Shown: in pieces, positions 8,790 to 19,500 of the stretch | Layout: each line of letters begins with the position of its first letter | Position numbering within the stretch: the first letter of the stretch is position 1 | NCBI GenBank assembly: GCA_030067835.1 | Contig: CP092441.1 | Span: 1,116,001 to 1,180,000, forward strand | Reading direction: 5' to 3' | Length of the DNA stretch: 64,000 nt | From: Chakrabartyella piscis | GTDB lineage: Bacteria > Bacillota > Clostridia > Lachnospirales > Anaerotignaceae | Position numbers and translations under genes: made by a program | The notes under the pieces: model-generated | Told to the model about the DNA's origin: nothing | Seen by the model: only the letters and a program-made list of their open reading frames with translations | Databases searched by the model: none

Positions 8790-9124
8790 TGAAACCGATG
8801 AAGTGGAGATAAAAATAGTTGTGCATCTACAGAGAGTCTGGAAAGCTGAGAACAGATGAAACGCAGATTATTAAGGCAACACCACATAACCCTCTATCAC
8901 AATCTTGTAATCAGGGATATGCGGAATTGCCTGAAATGGACCACAGAGGGCATAGTCAAAGATTGATGTAAATTGATTGAGTATTCTATGACGTTTGATG
9001 AGCGTGAATCATCGGAGGTTTGTTTGAACTTCCCTAAGTGCATAGGACATTGTTCTATGAATCAAGGTGGTACCACGGAAGATATTTCGTCCTTGACAAT
9101 ATATTTGTTGTCGAGGATTTTTTT
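8790..9124 (+). promoter_or_regulatory. T-box leader of the trp operon (tRNA-Trp)
   Basis: The diagnostic T-box AGGTGGTACCACGG is at 9065-9078. A stem I AGAGAG element is at 8831-8836, followed by a GCTGAGAA distal-loop-like motif. A GAAATGGACC segment contains the likely specifier TGG (Trp) at 8937-8939. An intrinsic terminator follows. Uncharged tRNA-Trp would stabilise the antiterminator and allow read-through into trpE. The T-box class is certain; the specifier position is a reading that fits the downstream genes. Confidence 0.9.
9090..9124 (+). terminator. T-box terminator hairpin
   Basis: Ten-pair stem TCCTTGACAA / TTGTCGAGGA (one wobble) followed by seven T. It is the alternative to the antiterminator that includes the T-box sequence. 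Confidence 0.85.
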
Positions 9125-9149
9125 ATTGGAAAGAATTGAGGAGGTACAT

Positions 9150-10637
9150 ATGATAAATCCATCTATGGAATTGGCAAAAGAGATTTTGCAAACAGGAGAT
9201 TACCAACGTATGCCCATCAAAATGGAGTTGTATGCAGATACATTGACACCCATTGTGGCACTGAAAAAATTGAAAAACATCAGCAGACATTCCTTTATGT
9301 TTGAGAGTGCAGAACGTTCCAAACAATGGGGTAGATATACATTCATTGGATTTGATCCAACAGCAGAAATCACCTGTACAAATGGTGGTGTGCAAATCAA
9401 AACGGATGCCACAACACAAGTCATCCAAGAACATCCAGCAACGGTTCTCAGGCGTATTGTAGCAGAAAACAAAGCACCTATTTTGGAAGAATTTCCTCCA
9501 TTTTCTGGTGGTTTGGTTGGTTTCTTCTCCTATGATTACATCAAATATGCAGAGCCATCTTTGGTTTTGGATGCAAAGGATGAAGAAGGATTCCAAGATG
9601 CAGATTTGATGATTTTTGATAAAATCATAGCATTTGACAACTACAAACAAAAGATTATTTTGATGGTGAATGTCAAAACAGACGATTTGGAGAGAAACTA
9701 CAAAAAAGGGCAATTGGCATTGGAGCAAATGGCAAATATCCTTCTAAAAGGTGAAGTTTCCAAGAATCCACCACTGAAGCTCAAAAGCGATTTCAGACAG
9801 CTCTTTGACAAAGAAGCCTATTGCAATATGGTACAAAAAGCAAAAGATTATATATATGAAGGAGATATCTTCCAAGTGGTGTTATCCAATCGTTTAGAAG
9901 TGGATATGGAAGGTAGTTTGTTGGACACATACCGAGTGTTGCGTACCACAAATCCTTCACCATATATGTTCTATTTCTCCAGTGATAATTTGGAAGTTGC
10001 AGGTGCATCACCAGAAACTTTGGTGAAACTAGAAAATAGCACTTTATATACATTCCCACTTGCAGGCACAAGACCAAGAGGTGAAACGCCAGAAGAAGAT
10101 GCAAGATTGGAAGCAGAACTTTTGGCTGATGAAAAGGAAATTGCAGAACACAATATGCTGGTGGATTTGGGCAGAAATGACATTGGTAGAATTGCAACCA
10201 TTGGTTCTGTGGAAGTAGAAAAATATATGTCCATTGAACGATTTTCACATGTGATGCACATTGGTTCCACAGTCAAAGGTGAAATTAGAGAAGATAAAGA
10301 TGCACTAGATGCAATTGATTCCATTTTGCCAGCAGGAACCTTATCAGGAGCACCAAAACTCAGAGCCCTAGAAATCATCAATGAATTGGAAAACAACAAA
10401 CGTGGCATCTATGGTGGTGCTGTGGGATACATTGATTTCAGTGGCAATTTGGACACATGTATTGCAATTCGTTTGGTGTTTGCAAAAAATGGCAAAGCAT
10501 TTGTCAGATCAGGTGCTGGAATTGTTGCAGATAGTAACCCAGAAAGCGAATACCAAGAATGCATCAACAAAGCTAAAGCAGTTGTAGAAGCATTGTATAC
10601 AGCGGAAGGAGGAATTGATTTTGATTTTACTCATTGA
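9150..10637 (+). CDS. trpE: Anthranilate synthase component I
   Basis: 495-residue enzyme that makes anthranilate from chorismate, with ammonia supplied by TrpG. The N-terminal domain holds the likely feedback site (residues SRHSFMFESAE). The C-terminal chorismate-binding domain shows ASPETLVKLE, LAGTRPRG and the GTLSGAPKLRALEII motif. The frame is open well upstream through the T-box, but ATG 9150 has GAGGAGG at the right distance and gives the normal length. It is the first gene of trpEGDCFBA and overlaps trpG. Confidence 0.95.
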   Translation: MINPSMELAKEILQTGDYQRMPIKMELYADTLTPIVALKKLKNISRHSFMFESAERSKQWGRYTFIGFDPTAEITCTNGGVQIKTDATTQVIQEHPATVLRRIVAENKAPILEEFPPFSGGLVGFFSYDYIKYAEPSLVLDAKDEEGFQDADLMIFDKIIAFDNYKQKIILMVNVKTDDLERNYKKGQLALEQMANILLKGEVSKNPPLKLKSDFRQLFDKEAYCNMVQKAKDYIYEGDIFQVVLSNRLEVDMEGSLLDTYRVLRTTNPSPYMFYFSSDNLEVAGASPETLVKLENSTLYTFPLAGTRPRGETPEEDARLEAELLADEKEIAEHNMLVDLGRNDIGRIATIGSVEVEKYMSIERFSHVMHIGSTVKGEIREDKDALDAIDSILPAGTLSGAPKLRALEIINELENNKRGIYGGAVGYIDFSGNLDTCIAIRLVFAKNGKAFVRSGAGIVADSNPESEYQECINKAKAVVEALYTAEGGIDFDFTH

Positions 10638-11199
10638 TAATTACGACAGTTTCTCTTATAACTTGTATCAACTCATTGGTGGCATCGATTCCAATATCCA
10701 AGTGGTGCGTAATGATAAAATTACAATAGAAGAAATCAGAGAATTGGCACCAAAAGCAATTTTCTTATCACCAGGGCCAGGACATCCAAGGGGAGCGGGT
10801 ATTTGCATTTCTTGTATTCAAGAATTGGGCAAAGAATTCCCAATCTTTGGTGTTTGTTTGGGTCATCAGGCAATTTGTGAAGCCTATGGTGGCGAAGTAT
10901 CCTATGCAAGCAAGTTGATGCATGGAAAAACATCCATTGCAAAACTAGATACAAATAGCAAACTATTTCAAAATATGGAAGAAGATATGCAAGTGGCAAG
11001 ATACCATTCTCTTTCAGCAGTGGAAGAAAAAATGCCAGATGATTTGCGTATCATAGCCAGAACCGAAACAGGCGATATTATGGCAGTGGAACACAAAGAG
11101 TATCCTGTGTATGGTGTGCAATTCCATCCAGAATCTGTACTGACACCACAGGGCAAAACAATCATTGAAAACTTTTTGGGAGGTATTTCATCATGTTAA
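10621..11199 (+). CDS. trpG: Anthranilate synthase component II, glutamine amidotransferase
   Basis: 192-residue class I glutamine amidotransferase that gives ammonia to TrpE. The catalytic triad is Cys79 in GVCLGHQ with His169 and Glu171 in FHPES. The start is a TTG at 10621, giving the family N-terminus [18 protein letters not shown] sits eight bases upstream, while an in-frame TTG at 10615 is too close to that site. The gene overlaps trpE by 17 bases and trpD by 7, so translation is coupled. The organism may also use it as PabA for folate. Confidence 0.94.
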   Translation: MILLIDNYDSFSYNLYQLIGGIDSNIQVVRNDKITIEEIRELAPKAIFLSPGPGHPRGAGICISCIQELGKEFPIFGVCLGHQAICEAYGGEVSYASKLMHGKTSIAKLDTNSKLFQNMEEDMQVARYHSLSAVEEKMPDDLRIIARTETGDIMAVEHKEYPVYGVQFHPESVLTPQGKTIIENFLGGISSC

Positions 11200-12206
11200 A
11201 AGAAGCAATCATCAAACTCAGCCAACACGAAAACTTAGATTATGATACTGCAAAAGCGGTTATGGATGAAATTATGGAAGGTGGTGCAACAGATGTACAA
11301 ATCAGTGCATATGTAACAGCACTTGCCATCAAAGGTGAAACCATAGACGAAATCACAGCATCTTCTGCTTCTATGCGTGAACATTGTGTCCGTTTGTTGC
11401 ACGATATGGACGTTTTGGAAATTGTAGGCACTGGTGGCGATCAATCCAACTCTTTCAATATTTCCACCACATCTTCATTGGTCATTGCCGCTGGTGGTGT
11501 ACCAGTTGCAAAACATGGCAATCGTGCAGCATCTAGCAAATCTGGAGCTGCTGATGTTTTGGAAGCACTGGGTGTCAATATCATGATTTCACCAGAAAAG
11601 AGCAAAGAATTGTTGGACAAAATTGGCATTTGCTTCTTGTTTGCACAAAAATATCACTTGGCAATGAAATACGTTGCAGCAGTCAGAAAAGAATTGCAAT
11701 TTAGAACCATTTTCAATATCTTGGGACCATTATCCAATCCAGCAGGTGCATCCATGCAAGTTATGGGTGTGTATGATGAAGCGTTGGTGGAACCTTTGGC
11801 TAAGGTGCTTTGTAGACTGGGTGTAGAACGTGCTATGGTGGTTTATGGTCAAGATAAATTGGATGAAATCTCCATGAGTGCACCAACTACCGTTTGTGAG
11901 GTCAAGGGCAGATACTACACTTCCTATGAAATCACACCCGAAGAATTTGGGTTCAGGCGTTGTGAAAAAGATGCTTTGGAAGGTGGTACTCCAGCAGAAA
12001 ATGCAGAAATCACAATGGATATCTTGCGTGGTAAAAAAGATTGTAGACGTGAAGCAGTTTGCTTGAATGCAGGTGCTGGTTTATATATTGGTGGCAAAGC
12101 AGAAACTTTGGAAGAAGGTGTACGTTTGGCAGAACACCTCATCGACAATGGTGCTGCATTGGCAAAATTGGCAGAATTTGTGAAATACTCCAATGAGGAG
12201 GTCTAA
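11193..12206 (+). CDS. trpD: Anthranilate phosphoribosyltransferase
   Basis: 337-residue enzyme that joins anthranilate to PRPP. The PRPP-binding motif is [15 protein letters not shown], and [21 protein letters not shown] follows, as in all TrpD proteins. It starts inside the trpG stop region and is followed at once by trpC, with no gap. Confidence 0.95.
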   Translation: MLKEAIIKLSQHENLDYDTAKAVMDEIMEGGATDVQISAYVTALAIKGETIDEITASSASMREHCVRLLHDMDVLEIVGTGGDQSNSFNISTTSSLVIAAGGVPVAKHGNRAASSKSGAADVLEALGVNIMISPEKSKELLDKIGICFLFAQKYHLAMKYVAAVRKELQFRTIFNILGPLSNPAGASMQVMGVYDEALVEPLAKVLCRLGVERAMVVYGQDKLDEISMSAPTTVCEVKGRYYTSYEITPEEFGFRRCEKDALEGGTPAENAEITMDILRGKKDCRREAVCLNAGAGLYIGGKAETLEEGVRLAEHLIDNGAALAKLAEFVKYSNEEV

Positions 12207-13031
12207 ATGATGCGAAATGAAAATGGCGATGCTGTAGACCAAAAACGCAATATATTAGATGAAATAGGTGGAAAGACAAAGGAACGCATTGCAAAACAAA
12301 AAGCAGTGATTTCCTTTTTAGAAATGAAAGAAAAAGCAGAAGCAATGCCAAAGGGTGATTTTTGCTTTGAAAAAGCACTGAAACAAGATGGTATGTCTTT
12401 CATTTGCGAAGTGAAAAAAGCATCACCATCCAAAGGGTTGATTGCACCAGAGTTTCCATATTTGCAAATTGCAAAGGACTATGAACTGGCAGGTGCAACT
12501 GCAATTTCTTGTTTGACAGAACCTTTTTACTTCCTAGGAAAAAATGAATATCTACAGGAGATTGTAGAGAATGTTTCCATACCTGTGTTGAAAAAAGACT
12601 TCTTTGTAGATCCATATATGGTATACGAAGCAAGGGTTTTGGGTGCCAGTGCAGTGCTTCTGATTTGTGCAATGTTGGCTGATGATGAACTGGCAGAATA
12701 CTTTTCAATTGCCAACAACTTAGGCTTATCTGCAATTTTTGAAGCACATGACGCAGAAGAAGTGTTGCGTGCAGCAAAATGTGGTGCTAGAATCATTGGT
12801 GTCAATAACCGTAATTTGAAAACATTTACTTTGGACTTGCAAAATAGCATTGATTTAAAAAACTTGGTTTCTGATGATGTGATTTTCATTTCTGAAAGTG
12901 GCATCAAAACCAGAAACGATATTGAAGTTTTGGAAGCAAATGGCATTGAAGCAGTGCTCATTGGTGAAACTTTGATGCGAGCAGATCATAAAAAACAAGC
13001 TTTGGATGAATTGCGAGGTGCAAATCAATGA
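12207..13031 (+). CDS. trpC: Indole-3-glycerol phosphate synthase
   Basis: 274-residue TIM-barrel enzyme that closes the indole ring. The conserved motifs are EVKKASPSKG (catalytic Lys), KKDFFVDPYMVYEAR, GVNNRNLKTF and SESGI. GAGGAGG lies within trpD. Either ATG 12207 or ATG 12210 could be the start. It overlaps trpF by four bases. Confidence 0.95.
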   Translation: MMRNENGDAVDQKRNILDEIGGKTKERIAKQKAVISFLEMKEKAEAMPKGDFCFEKALKQDGMSFICEVKKASPSKGLIAPEFPYLQIAKDYELAGATAISCLTEPFYFLGKNEYLQEIVENVSIPVLKKDFFVDPYMVYEARVLGASAVLLICAMLADDELAEYFSIANNLGLSAIFEAHDAEEVLRAAKCGARIIGVNNRNLKTFTLDLQNSIDLKNLVSDDVIFISESGIKTRNDIEVLEANGIEAVLIGETLMRADHKKQALDELRGANQ

Positions 13032-13636
13032 CAAAAGTGAAAATTTGTGGATTGAAACGACCAGAAGATATTTCCTATGTCAACCAATACAAACCAGATT
13101 ATATAGGTTTTGTATTTGCCAAAAGCAAACGTCAGGTGACAAAAGAATTGGCGCAATCATTGCAAACTGTATTGCTACCAGAGATGCAAGCGGTCGGTGT
13201 GTTTGTCAACCATTCTATAGAAGAAATTGTAGATTTGGTGGAAGAAAACATCATCCAAGTGGTGCAACTTCATGGCAAAGAAACAGCAGAATACATAGCA
13301 GAATTGCAAGCAAAAATTCCAAATACACCACTTTGGAAAGCAGTCAGTGTCAAAAGCATAGAAGATATTTTGGCTTGGGAAGATTCTAAGGTAGACTTAT
13401 TGCTATTGGACAATGGTGCTGGTGGCACAGGTGAAGTTTTTGATTGGAACATTCTAAAAGAAATGAAAAACTTCCCAAAACCATACTTCATTGCAGGTGG
13501 ACTGAACCCAGAAAACGTATCAGAAGTGTTGCAATTTGCATCCTTTGGTGTGGATGTATCTGGTGGCGTGGAAACAGATGGTTGCAAAGATGAAATGAAA
13601 ATCAAAAGCTTTATTGAAACAGTACGTAATAGATAA
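13028..13636 (+). CDS. trpF: Phosphoribosylanthranilate isomerase
   Basis: 202-residue TIM-barrel isomerase that performs the Amadori rearrangement in tryptophan synthesis. The motif KICGLKRPED carries the catalytic Cys, and LLLDNGAGGTGEVFDW carries the catalytic Asp and the phosphate-binding loop. It begins with an ATGA overlap with trpC. It is followed by a 146-base gap that holds three repeats before trpB. Confidence 0.94.
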   Translation: MTKVKICGLKRPEDISYVNQYKPDYIGFVFAKSKRQVTKELAQSLQTVLLPEMQAVGVFVNHSIEEIVDLVEENIIQVVQLHGKETAEYIAELQAKIPNTPLWKAVSVKSIEDILAWEDSKVDLLLLDNGAGGTGEVFDWNILKEMKNFPKPYFIAGGLNPENVSEVLQFASFGVDVSGGVETDGCKDEMKIKSFIETVRNR

Positions 13637-13668
13637 GATTCTTCGTCATTGCATTCCTCTGAATGACA
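13635..13668 (+). repeat. REP-like repeat, copy 2
   Basis: Same 34-base unit as at 8634-8667 (AAGATT, TTCGTCA, TGAATGACA) with a changed middle. It begins at the trpF stop. Confidence 0.6.
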
Positions 13669-13693
13669 GTGGAATCACATGATGAATATAACC

Positions 13694-13716
13694 TGTAGGG
13701 GCGAGTATTACTCGCC
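13694..13716 (+). repeat. TGTAGGGG hairpin repeat inside trp operon
   Basis: TGTAGGGGCGAG, loop TATTA, CTCGCC. It is a perfect stem with no T-run, so the operon can probably read through. Confidence 0.75.
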
Positions 13717-13738
13717 AGTAAGTAGCAGTACGATAAAC

Positions 13739-13764
13739 TGTAGGGGAGGGTTTCCATGCCCTCC
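13739..13764 (+). repeat. TGTAGGGG hairpin repeat just ahead of trpB
   Basis: TGTAGGGGAGGG, loop TTTCCAT, GCCCTCC. The hairpin ends nine bases before the GGAGG of trpB, so it could affect translation of trpB. An almost identical copy is embedded in ftsY at 31545-31570. Confidence 0.75.
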
Positions 13765-13782
13765 TGTAAATTGGAGGATACT

Positions 13783-14967
13783 ATGAAAAAAGGAAGATTT
13801 GGAGTACATGGTGGACAATACATTCCAGAAACCTTGATGAACACCATCATTGAACTGGAAGAAGCATATGAACATTACAAAAACGATCCAGAGTTTCAGG
13901 CGGAACTCACAACACTCTTAAATGACTATGCAGGCAGACCTTCTCGTTTGTACTATGCAAAACGTATGACAGAGAACTTGGGTGGTGCCAAAATCTATTT
14001 GAAACGTGAAGATTTGAACCACACAGGAGCACATAAAATCAACAATGTTTTGGGTCAGGTGTTACTTGCAAAGAAAATGGGTAAAACTCGTGTCATTGCA
14101 GAAACAGGAGCTGGTCAACATGGTGTGGCAACAGCAACAGCAGCAGCACTTATGGATATGGAATGTGAAATCTTCATGGGCAAAGAAGATACAGAACGTC
14201 AAGCTCTCAACGTATATCGTATGCGTTTGTTGGGTTCCAAAGTCAATGAAGTCACATCTGGAACTGCAACTTTGAAAGATGCAGTATCTGAAACCATGAG
14301 AGAATGGACAAAACGTATGGATGATACCCATTATGTATTGGGTTCTGTTATGGGACCACATCCATTTCCAACAATGGTAAGAGATTTCCAAGCAGTTATT
14401 TCCAAAGAAATCAAAGAACAAGTTTTGGAAGCAGAAGGCAAACTTCCAGATGCAGTTTTGGCTTGTGTTGGTGGTGGTTCCAATGCCATTGGTGCGTTCT
14501 ACAACTTTATTGAAGATGAAGGTGTACGTTTGATTGGTTGTGAAGCAGCAGGACGTGGTGTGGATACAGCAGAAACAGCAGCAACCATTGCAACTGGTAC
14601 TTTGGGTATTTTCCATGGTATGAAAGCCTATTTCTGTCAAGATGAATACGGTCAAATTGCACCAGTATACTCCATTTCAGCAGGTTTGGACTATCCTGGT
14701 ATTGGACCAGAACATGCAGATTTGTATGACAAAGGGCGTGCAGAATATGTGCCTGTAACCGATGACGAAGCAGTGGAAGCATTTGAATATCTTTCCAAAA
14801 TGGAAGGTATCATTCCAGCAATTGAAAGTGCACATGCTGTGGCACATGCCATGAAAATTGCAAAGGATATGGGTAAAGATCAAATTATGGTCATCAATAT
14901 TTCTGGTAGAGGCGATAAGGATTGTGCACAAATTGCACGTTATAGAGGAGAAGATATTCATGAGTAA
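13783..14967 (+). CDS. trpB: Tryptophan synthase beta chain
   Basis: 394-residue PLP enzyme that joins indole and serine. PLP-Lys85 is in HTGAHKINN, Glu107 in ETGAGQHG, and the phosphate loop is GGGSNAIG. An upstream in-frame ATG (13756) falls inside the repeat hairpin; ATG 13783 has TTGGAGG at the right distance and gives the usual [18 protein letters not shown] start. This is the canonical TrpB1 type. It overlaps trpA by eight bases, as expected for subunits of one complex. Confidence 0.95.
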   Translation: MKKGRFGVHGGQYIPETLMNTIIELEEAYEHYKNDPEFQAELTTLLNDYAGRPSRLYYAKRMTENLGGAKIYLKREDLNHTGAHKINNVLGQVLLAKKMGKTRVIAETGAGQHGVATATAAALMDMECEIFMGKEDTERQALNVYRMRLLGSKVNEVTSGTATLKDAVSETMREWTKRMDDTHYVLGSVMGPHPFPTMVRDFQAVISKEIKEQVLEAEGKLPDAVLACVGGGSNAIGAFYNFIEDEGVRLIGCEAAGRGVDTAETAATIATGTLGIFHGMKAYFCQDEYGQIAPVYSISAGLDYPGIGPEHADLYDKGRAEYVPVTDDEAVEAFEYLSKMEGIIPAIESAHAVAHAMKIAKDMGKDQIMVINISGRGDKDCAQIARYRGEDIHE

Positions 14968-15730
14968 AATAAAAGAAGCATTTGCAAATGGAAAGGCATT
15001 TGTTGCCTTTGTTACATGTGGCGATCCATCTTTGGATACAACAGAGCAATTGGTCTATGCAATGGAAGAAGCAGGAGCAGATCTCATTGAGTTGGGCATT
15101 CCATTTTCTGATCCAACAGCAGAAGGTGTGGTCATCCAAAGTGCAAATGAACGTGCTTTGGCTGGTGGTGTCACAACCGATAAGATTTTTGATATGGTAG
15201 AAAAAATGAGCCCAAATGTGAAGATTCCAATGGTGTTTATGACATATGCAAATGTGTTGTTTACCTATGGAACAGAACGCTTTGTGAAACGTGCCAAAGA
15301 AGTGGGTATGAGTGGTGTGATCTTGCCAGATATTCCATTTGAAGAAAAAGAGGAATTTGCATCTGTGTGTGCTGCATATGATTTGGATTTCGTATCCCTC
15401 ATTGCACCCACATCACACGATAGAATTGCTATGATTGCAAAGGAAGCAAGTGGCTTTGTGTACTGCGTTTCTTCTTTGGGTGTAACAGGTGTTAGAAGCA
15501 ATATTGCAACCAACATTGGCGAAATGGTGGACTTGGTGAAAGCCAATACAGATGTACCTTGTGCAATTGGTTTTGGTATCTCCACACCAGAACAAGCAAA
15601 AAACATGTCTGAATATGCAGATGGTGTCATTGTAGGTTCTGCAATTGTGAAATTGTGTGAACAATATAAAGAAGATTGCGTACCATATGTAAAAGAATAT
15701 GTGGCAAGCATGAAAGCTGCAATCAAATAA
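14960..15730 (+). CDS. trpA: Tryptophan synthase alpha chain
   Basis: 256-residue TIM-barrel subunit that cleaves indole-3-glycerol phosphate and passes indole to TrpB. The catalytic Glu is Glu44 in [10 protein letters not shown]. The position equal to E. coli Asp60 is Glu55 here (DPTAEG rather than DPxADG), an acid-for-acid change. The start overlapping the trpB stop is preceded by AGAGGAG in trpB. It is the last gene of the operon. Confidence 0.94.
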   Translation: MSKIKEAFANGKAFVAFVTCGDPSLDTTEQLVYAMEEAGADLIELGIPFSDPTAEGVVIQSANERALAGGVTTDKIFDMVEKMSPNVKIPMVFMTYANVLFTYGTERFVKRAKEVGMSGVILPDIPFEEKEEFASVCAAYDLDFVSLIAPTSHDRIAMIAKEASGFVYCVSSLGVTGVRSNIATNIGEMVDLVKANTDVPCAIGFGISTPEQAKNMSEYADGVIVGSAIVKLCEQYKEDCVPYVKEYVASMKAAIK

Positions 15731-15754
15731 AGTTTGAACATAAGCAACAAATCC

Positions 15755-15840
15755 ATGGACGAATCCGATATCACAGGATATGAGAAAATACATTTGCTTG
15801 TAATTTCTTGTATTGTGGAAAATGGGTTCGTCTATTTTAT
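15755..15840 (+). terminator. Possible terminator of the trp operon
   Basis: Twelve-pair arms (ATGGACGAATCC and GGGTTCGTCTAT, two wobbles) enclose about 57 bases and are followed by a short T-rich stretch. The large loop makes this uncertain. The rest of 15731-16015 is AT-rich and shows no gene. Confidence 0.4.
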
Positions 15841-16015
15841 GGAAACCACCAAAGAAAAAAATGATTTGCATACGAACTTATGGCAAGATACATGTAGGAG
15901 TCACATATAAATACCACTTTTTTGTGAATAAATCATAGAGAAAAGTCTTTGGTGGGACAAAATTGTCCTGTAATATTAAATTATGTCCACAAATGAAAAA
16001 TCCTTGTGAAAACAC

Positions 16016-16044
16016 TTGATTATATACGGTTTTTTTTCTATAAT
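16016..16044 (+). promoter_or_regulatory. Promoter of the GGGtGRT operon
   Basis: TTGATT, 17-base spacer with an eight-T tract, TATAAT. The roughly 75-base leader contains a hairpin at 16057-16080 (AGTATGGAGA / TCTCTATACT) that could protect the mRNA 5' end. Confidence 0.75.
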
Positions 16045-16125
16045 ATTAAGTGAAAGAGTATGGAGAAGTATCTCTATACTTGTGTTGTAATGGTAAATAT
16101 GTAATATGAAAAAAGGAGACTGACT

Positions 16126-16818
16126 ATGATTTATTCACATGAAGTAGAACGTATGTGTCCTTTGACCAAAGGTGTAAATCACGGGCCTGCTCCCATTCCT
16201 GAAGAAGGAAAATGGGTACAAGCTTATCAGATTACAGACATCAGTGGTTTGACACACGGTGTGGGCTGGTGCGCACCTCAACAAGGCGCATGTAAATTGA
16301 CACTCAATGTAAAAAACGGTATCATCGAAGAAGCATTGGTGGAAACATTGGGATGTTCAGGTATGACACATTCCGCTGCTATGGCTGGTGAAATCTTGCC
16401 TGGCAAAACTATTTTGGAAGCTTTGAACACTGACCTTGTCTGTGATGCAATCAACGTAGCAATGCGTGAATTGTTCTTGCAAATCGTTTACGGTAGAACA
16501 CAAACTGCTTTCTCTGAAGGTGGCTTGCCTGTTGGTGCTGGTTTGGAAGATTTGGGTAAAGGTCTTCGTAGTATGACAGGTACAATCTACTCCACAAATG
16601 CAAAAGGTGTTCGTTACCTTGAGCTCACTGAAGGTTATATCCTCAAAGTTGGTGTGGATGAAGAAGGTTGTACAGTTGGTTACCAATTCGTTCGTCTTGG
16701 CAAAATGTTGGAAGACATTCGTCACGGTGTGAGTGCTGATGAAGCATTCAAAAACAACATTGGTACATATGGTCGTTTTGCAGATGCTGCAAGACAAATT
16801 GACCCTAGAGAAGAATAA
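16126..16818 (+). CDS. NifU-like iron-sulfur scaffold protein, partner of GGGtGRT protein
   Basis: 230-residue protein resembling the family annotated as iron-sulfur cluster assembly scaffold (NifU/IscU-like) that is found next to GGGtGRT genes. The cysteines lie in GWCAPQQGAC, TLGCSGMTHSAAMAG, VCDAI and EEGCTVGY. The segment GCSGMTHSAAMAGEILPGKT resembles the IscU pattern around its second ligand and GKT. It has a strong promoter, an AAGGAG site and highly biased codons (GGT, CGT), which suggests high expression. A GGGtGRT gene follows after 18 bases. Its biochemical role is not established. Confidence 0.75.
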   Translation: MIYSHEVERMCPLTKGVNHGPAPIPEEGKWVQAYQITDISGLTHGVGWCAPQQGACKLTLNVKNGIIEEALVETLGCSGMTHSAAMAGEILPGKTILEALNTDLVCDAINVAMRELFLQIVYGRTQTAFSEGGLPVGAGLEDLGKGLRSMTGTIYSTNAKGVRYLELTEGYILKVGVDEEGCTVGYQFVRLGKMLEDIRHGVSADEAFKNNIGTYGRFADAARQIDPREE

Positions 16819-16836
16819 GAAAGGAGGATATTCATT

Positions 16837-17829
16837 ATGGCTAAATTTGAAAGTCAAGAACGTCGTATGCCTAAAATTGAGGCTTGTATGGCAGCTAACG
16901 GTTTGGAATCATTGGACGCATGTCGTGATATGCTCCTTGCAAAAGGTGTGGATGTGGAATCCATCGTAAAAGGTATTCAACCAATTTGTTTCGAAAATGC
17001 AGTTTGGGCTTATGTACTTGGTACAGCAATCGCTGTAAAACGTGGTTTGACATCTGCTGCTGAATGTGCAGAAGCAATCGGTGAAGGGTTGGAAGCATTC
17101 TGTATCCCTGGTTCTGTTGCAGAACAACGTAACGTAGGTTTGGGTCATGGTAACCTTGGCGCAATGCTTTTGCGTGAAGAAACAAAATGTTTCGCATTCC
17201 TTGCAGGTCACGAAAGCTTTGCTGCTGCTGAAGGTGCTATTGGTATCGCTCGTACAGCAAACAAAGCTCGTAAAGAACCTCTTCGTGTTATCTTGAATGG
17301 TTTGGGCAAAGATGCTGCACAAATCATCAGTCGTATCAACGGTTTCACATATGTGAAAACAGATTTCGATTTCGCTACAGGCGCAGTAAATGTAGTAGAA
17401 GAAAAAGCATACTCCAATGGCGAACGTGCAGCTGTAAAATGTTACGGTGCAAACGACGTTTTGGAAGGTGTTGCAATCATGCGTAAAGAAGGTGTTGACG
17501 TTTCCATCACAGGTAACTCAACAAATCCTACACGTTTCCAACACCCTGTTGCTGGTACATACAAAAAATGGGCTATGGAAAATGGCGTAAAATACTTCTC
17601 CGTTGCATCTGGTGGTGGTACAGGTCGTACACTTCACCCTGACAACATGGCTGCTGGTCCTGCTTCTTATGGTATGACTGACACTATGGGTCGTATGCAT
17701 GGTGATGCACAATTCGCTGGTTCTTCTTCCGTTCCTGCTCACGTTGAAATGATGGGCTTGATCGGTGCTGGTAACAACCCTATGGTTGGTATGACAGTTG
17801 CATGTGCAGTTGCTGCAGCACAAATCTAA
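16837..17829 (+). CDS. GGGtGRT protein
   Basis: 330-residue protein of the GGGtGRT family, named for a motif seen here as SGGGTGRT (about residues 259-266). Function is unknown; the family occurs mainly in anaerobes, beside the NifU-like gene. No membrane segment or signal peptide is visible, so it is likely cytosolic. Codon bias is extreme, as in the partner gene, which implies an abundant protein. It is followed by a hairpin repeat and a good terminator, so the two genes form a complete operon. Confidence 0.85.
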   Translation: MAKFESQERRMPKIEACMAANGLESLDACRDMLLAKGVDVESIVKGIQPICFENAVWAYVLGTAIAVKRGLTSAAECAEAIGEGLEAFCIPGSVAEQRNVGLGHGNLGAMLLREETKCFAFLAGHESFAAAEGAIGIARTANKARKEPLRVILNGLGKDAAQIISRINGFTYVKTDFDFATGAVNVVEEKAYSNGERAAVKCYGANDVLEGVAIMRKEGVDVSITGNSTNPTRFQHPVAGTYKKWAMENGVKYFSVASGGGTGRTLHPDNMAAGPASYGMTDTMGRMHGDAQFAGSSSVPAHVEMMGLIGAGNNPMVGMTVACAVAAAQI

Positions 17830-17838
17830 TTGAATTTA

Positions 17839-17864
17839 TGTAGTGACAACCCTTGCGGTTGTCA
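17839..17864 (+). repeat. TGTAG hairpin repeat, variant
   Basis: TGTAGTGACAACC, loop CTTGC, GGTTGTCA. Same layout as the TGTAGGGG family but with TGTAGTGAC. Confidence 0.6.
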
Positions 17865-17887
17865 GCAGATTTCATATATGATTGCAA

Positions 17888-17917
17888 AGAGAGTGTCTTA
17901 GGATGCTCTCTTTTTTT
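17888..17917 (+). terminator. Terminator of the GGGtGRT operon
   Basis: Ten-pair stem AGAGAGTGTC / GATGCTCTCT (two wobbles), loop TTAG, then seven T. Confidence 0.85.
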
Positions 17918-17924
17918 GTGCAAC

Positions 17925-17950
17925 TGTAAGAGTGGATTCCATATCCATCC
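17925..17950 (+). repeat. Degenerate TGTAGGGG-family hairpin
   Basis: TGTAAGAGTGGAT, loop TCCAT, ATCCATCC. It resembles the copy at 37997-38023 and lies just past the end of eno on the other strand. Confidence 0.55.
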
Positions 17951-17958
17951 AAAAACCA

Positions 17959-19290
<1,332 letters not shown>

Positions 19291-19376
19291 TTACAAAGTT
19301 TGATATAGTTTGCACCAATAGAAGAAGCTTGATACATAGAAAATGAAATTGATGGAACTGTGGTTGCATTTTGATT

Positions 19377-19401
19377 TGTAGGGAATGGTCTTGACCATTC
19401 C
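19377..19401 (+). repeat. TGTAGGG hairpin repeat
   Basis: TGTAGGGAATGGTC, loop TT, GACCATTCC. It is identical in its core to the copy at 35647-35671. Confidence 0.75.
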
Positions 19402-19414
19402 GCTGTTTTTGCAA

Positions 19415-19440
19415 TAAAAAAGACGGATATCAATCCGCCT
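19415..19440 (-). terminator. Terminator of mgtE
   Basis: Read on the minus strand: GGCGGAT, loop TGAT, ATCCGTC, then six T. Confidence 0.8.
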
Positions 19441-19466
19441 ATATACTTGAATTATATGTTTGTATT

Positions 19467-19492
19467 TGTATGGGAGTACCTATGTGTGCTCC
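19467..19492 (+). repeat. Degenerate TGTAGGGG-family hairpin
   Basis: TGTATGGGAG ... TGCTCC with CTATG loop. Imperfect stem; weak member of the family. Confidence 0.4.
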
Positions 19493-19500
19493 TGTAGTAT

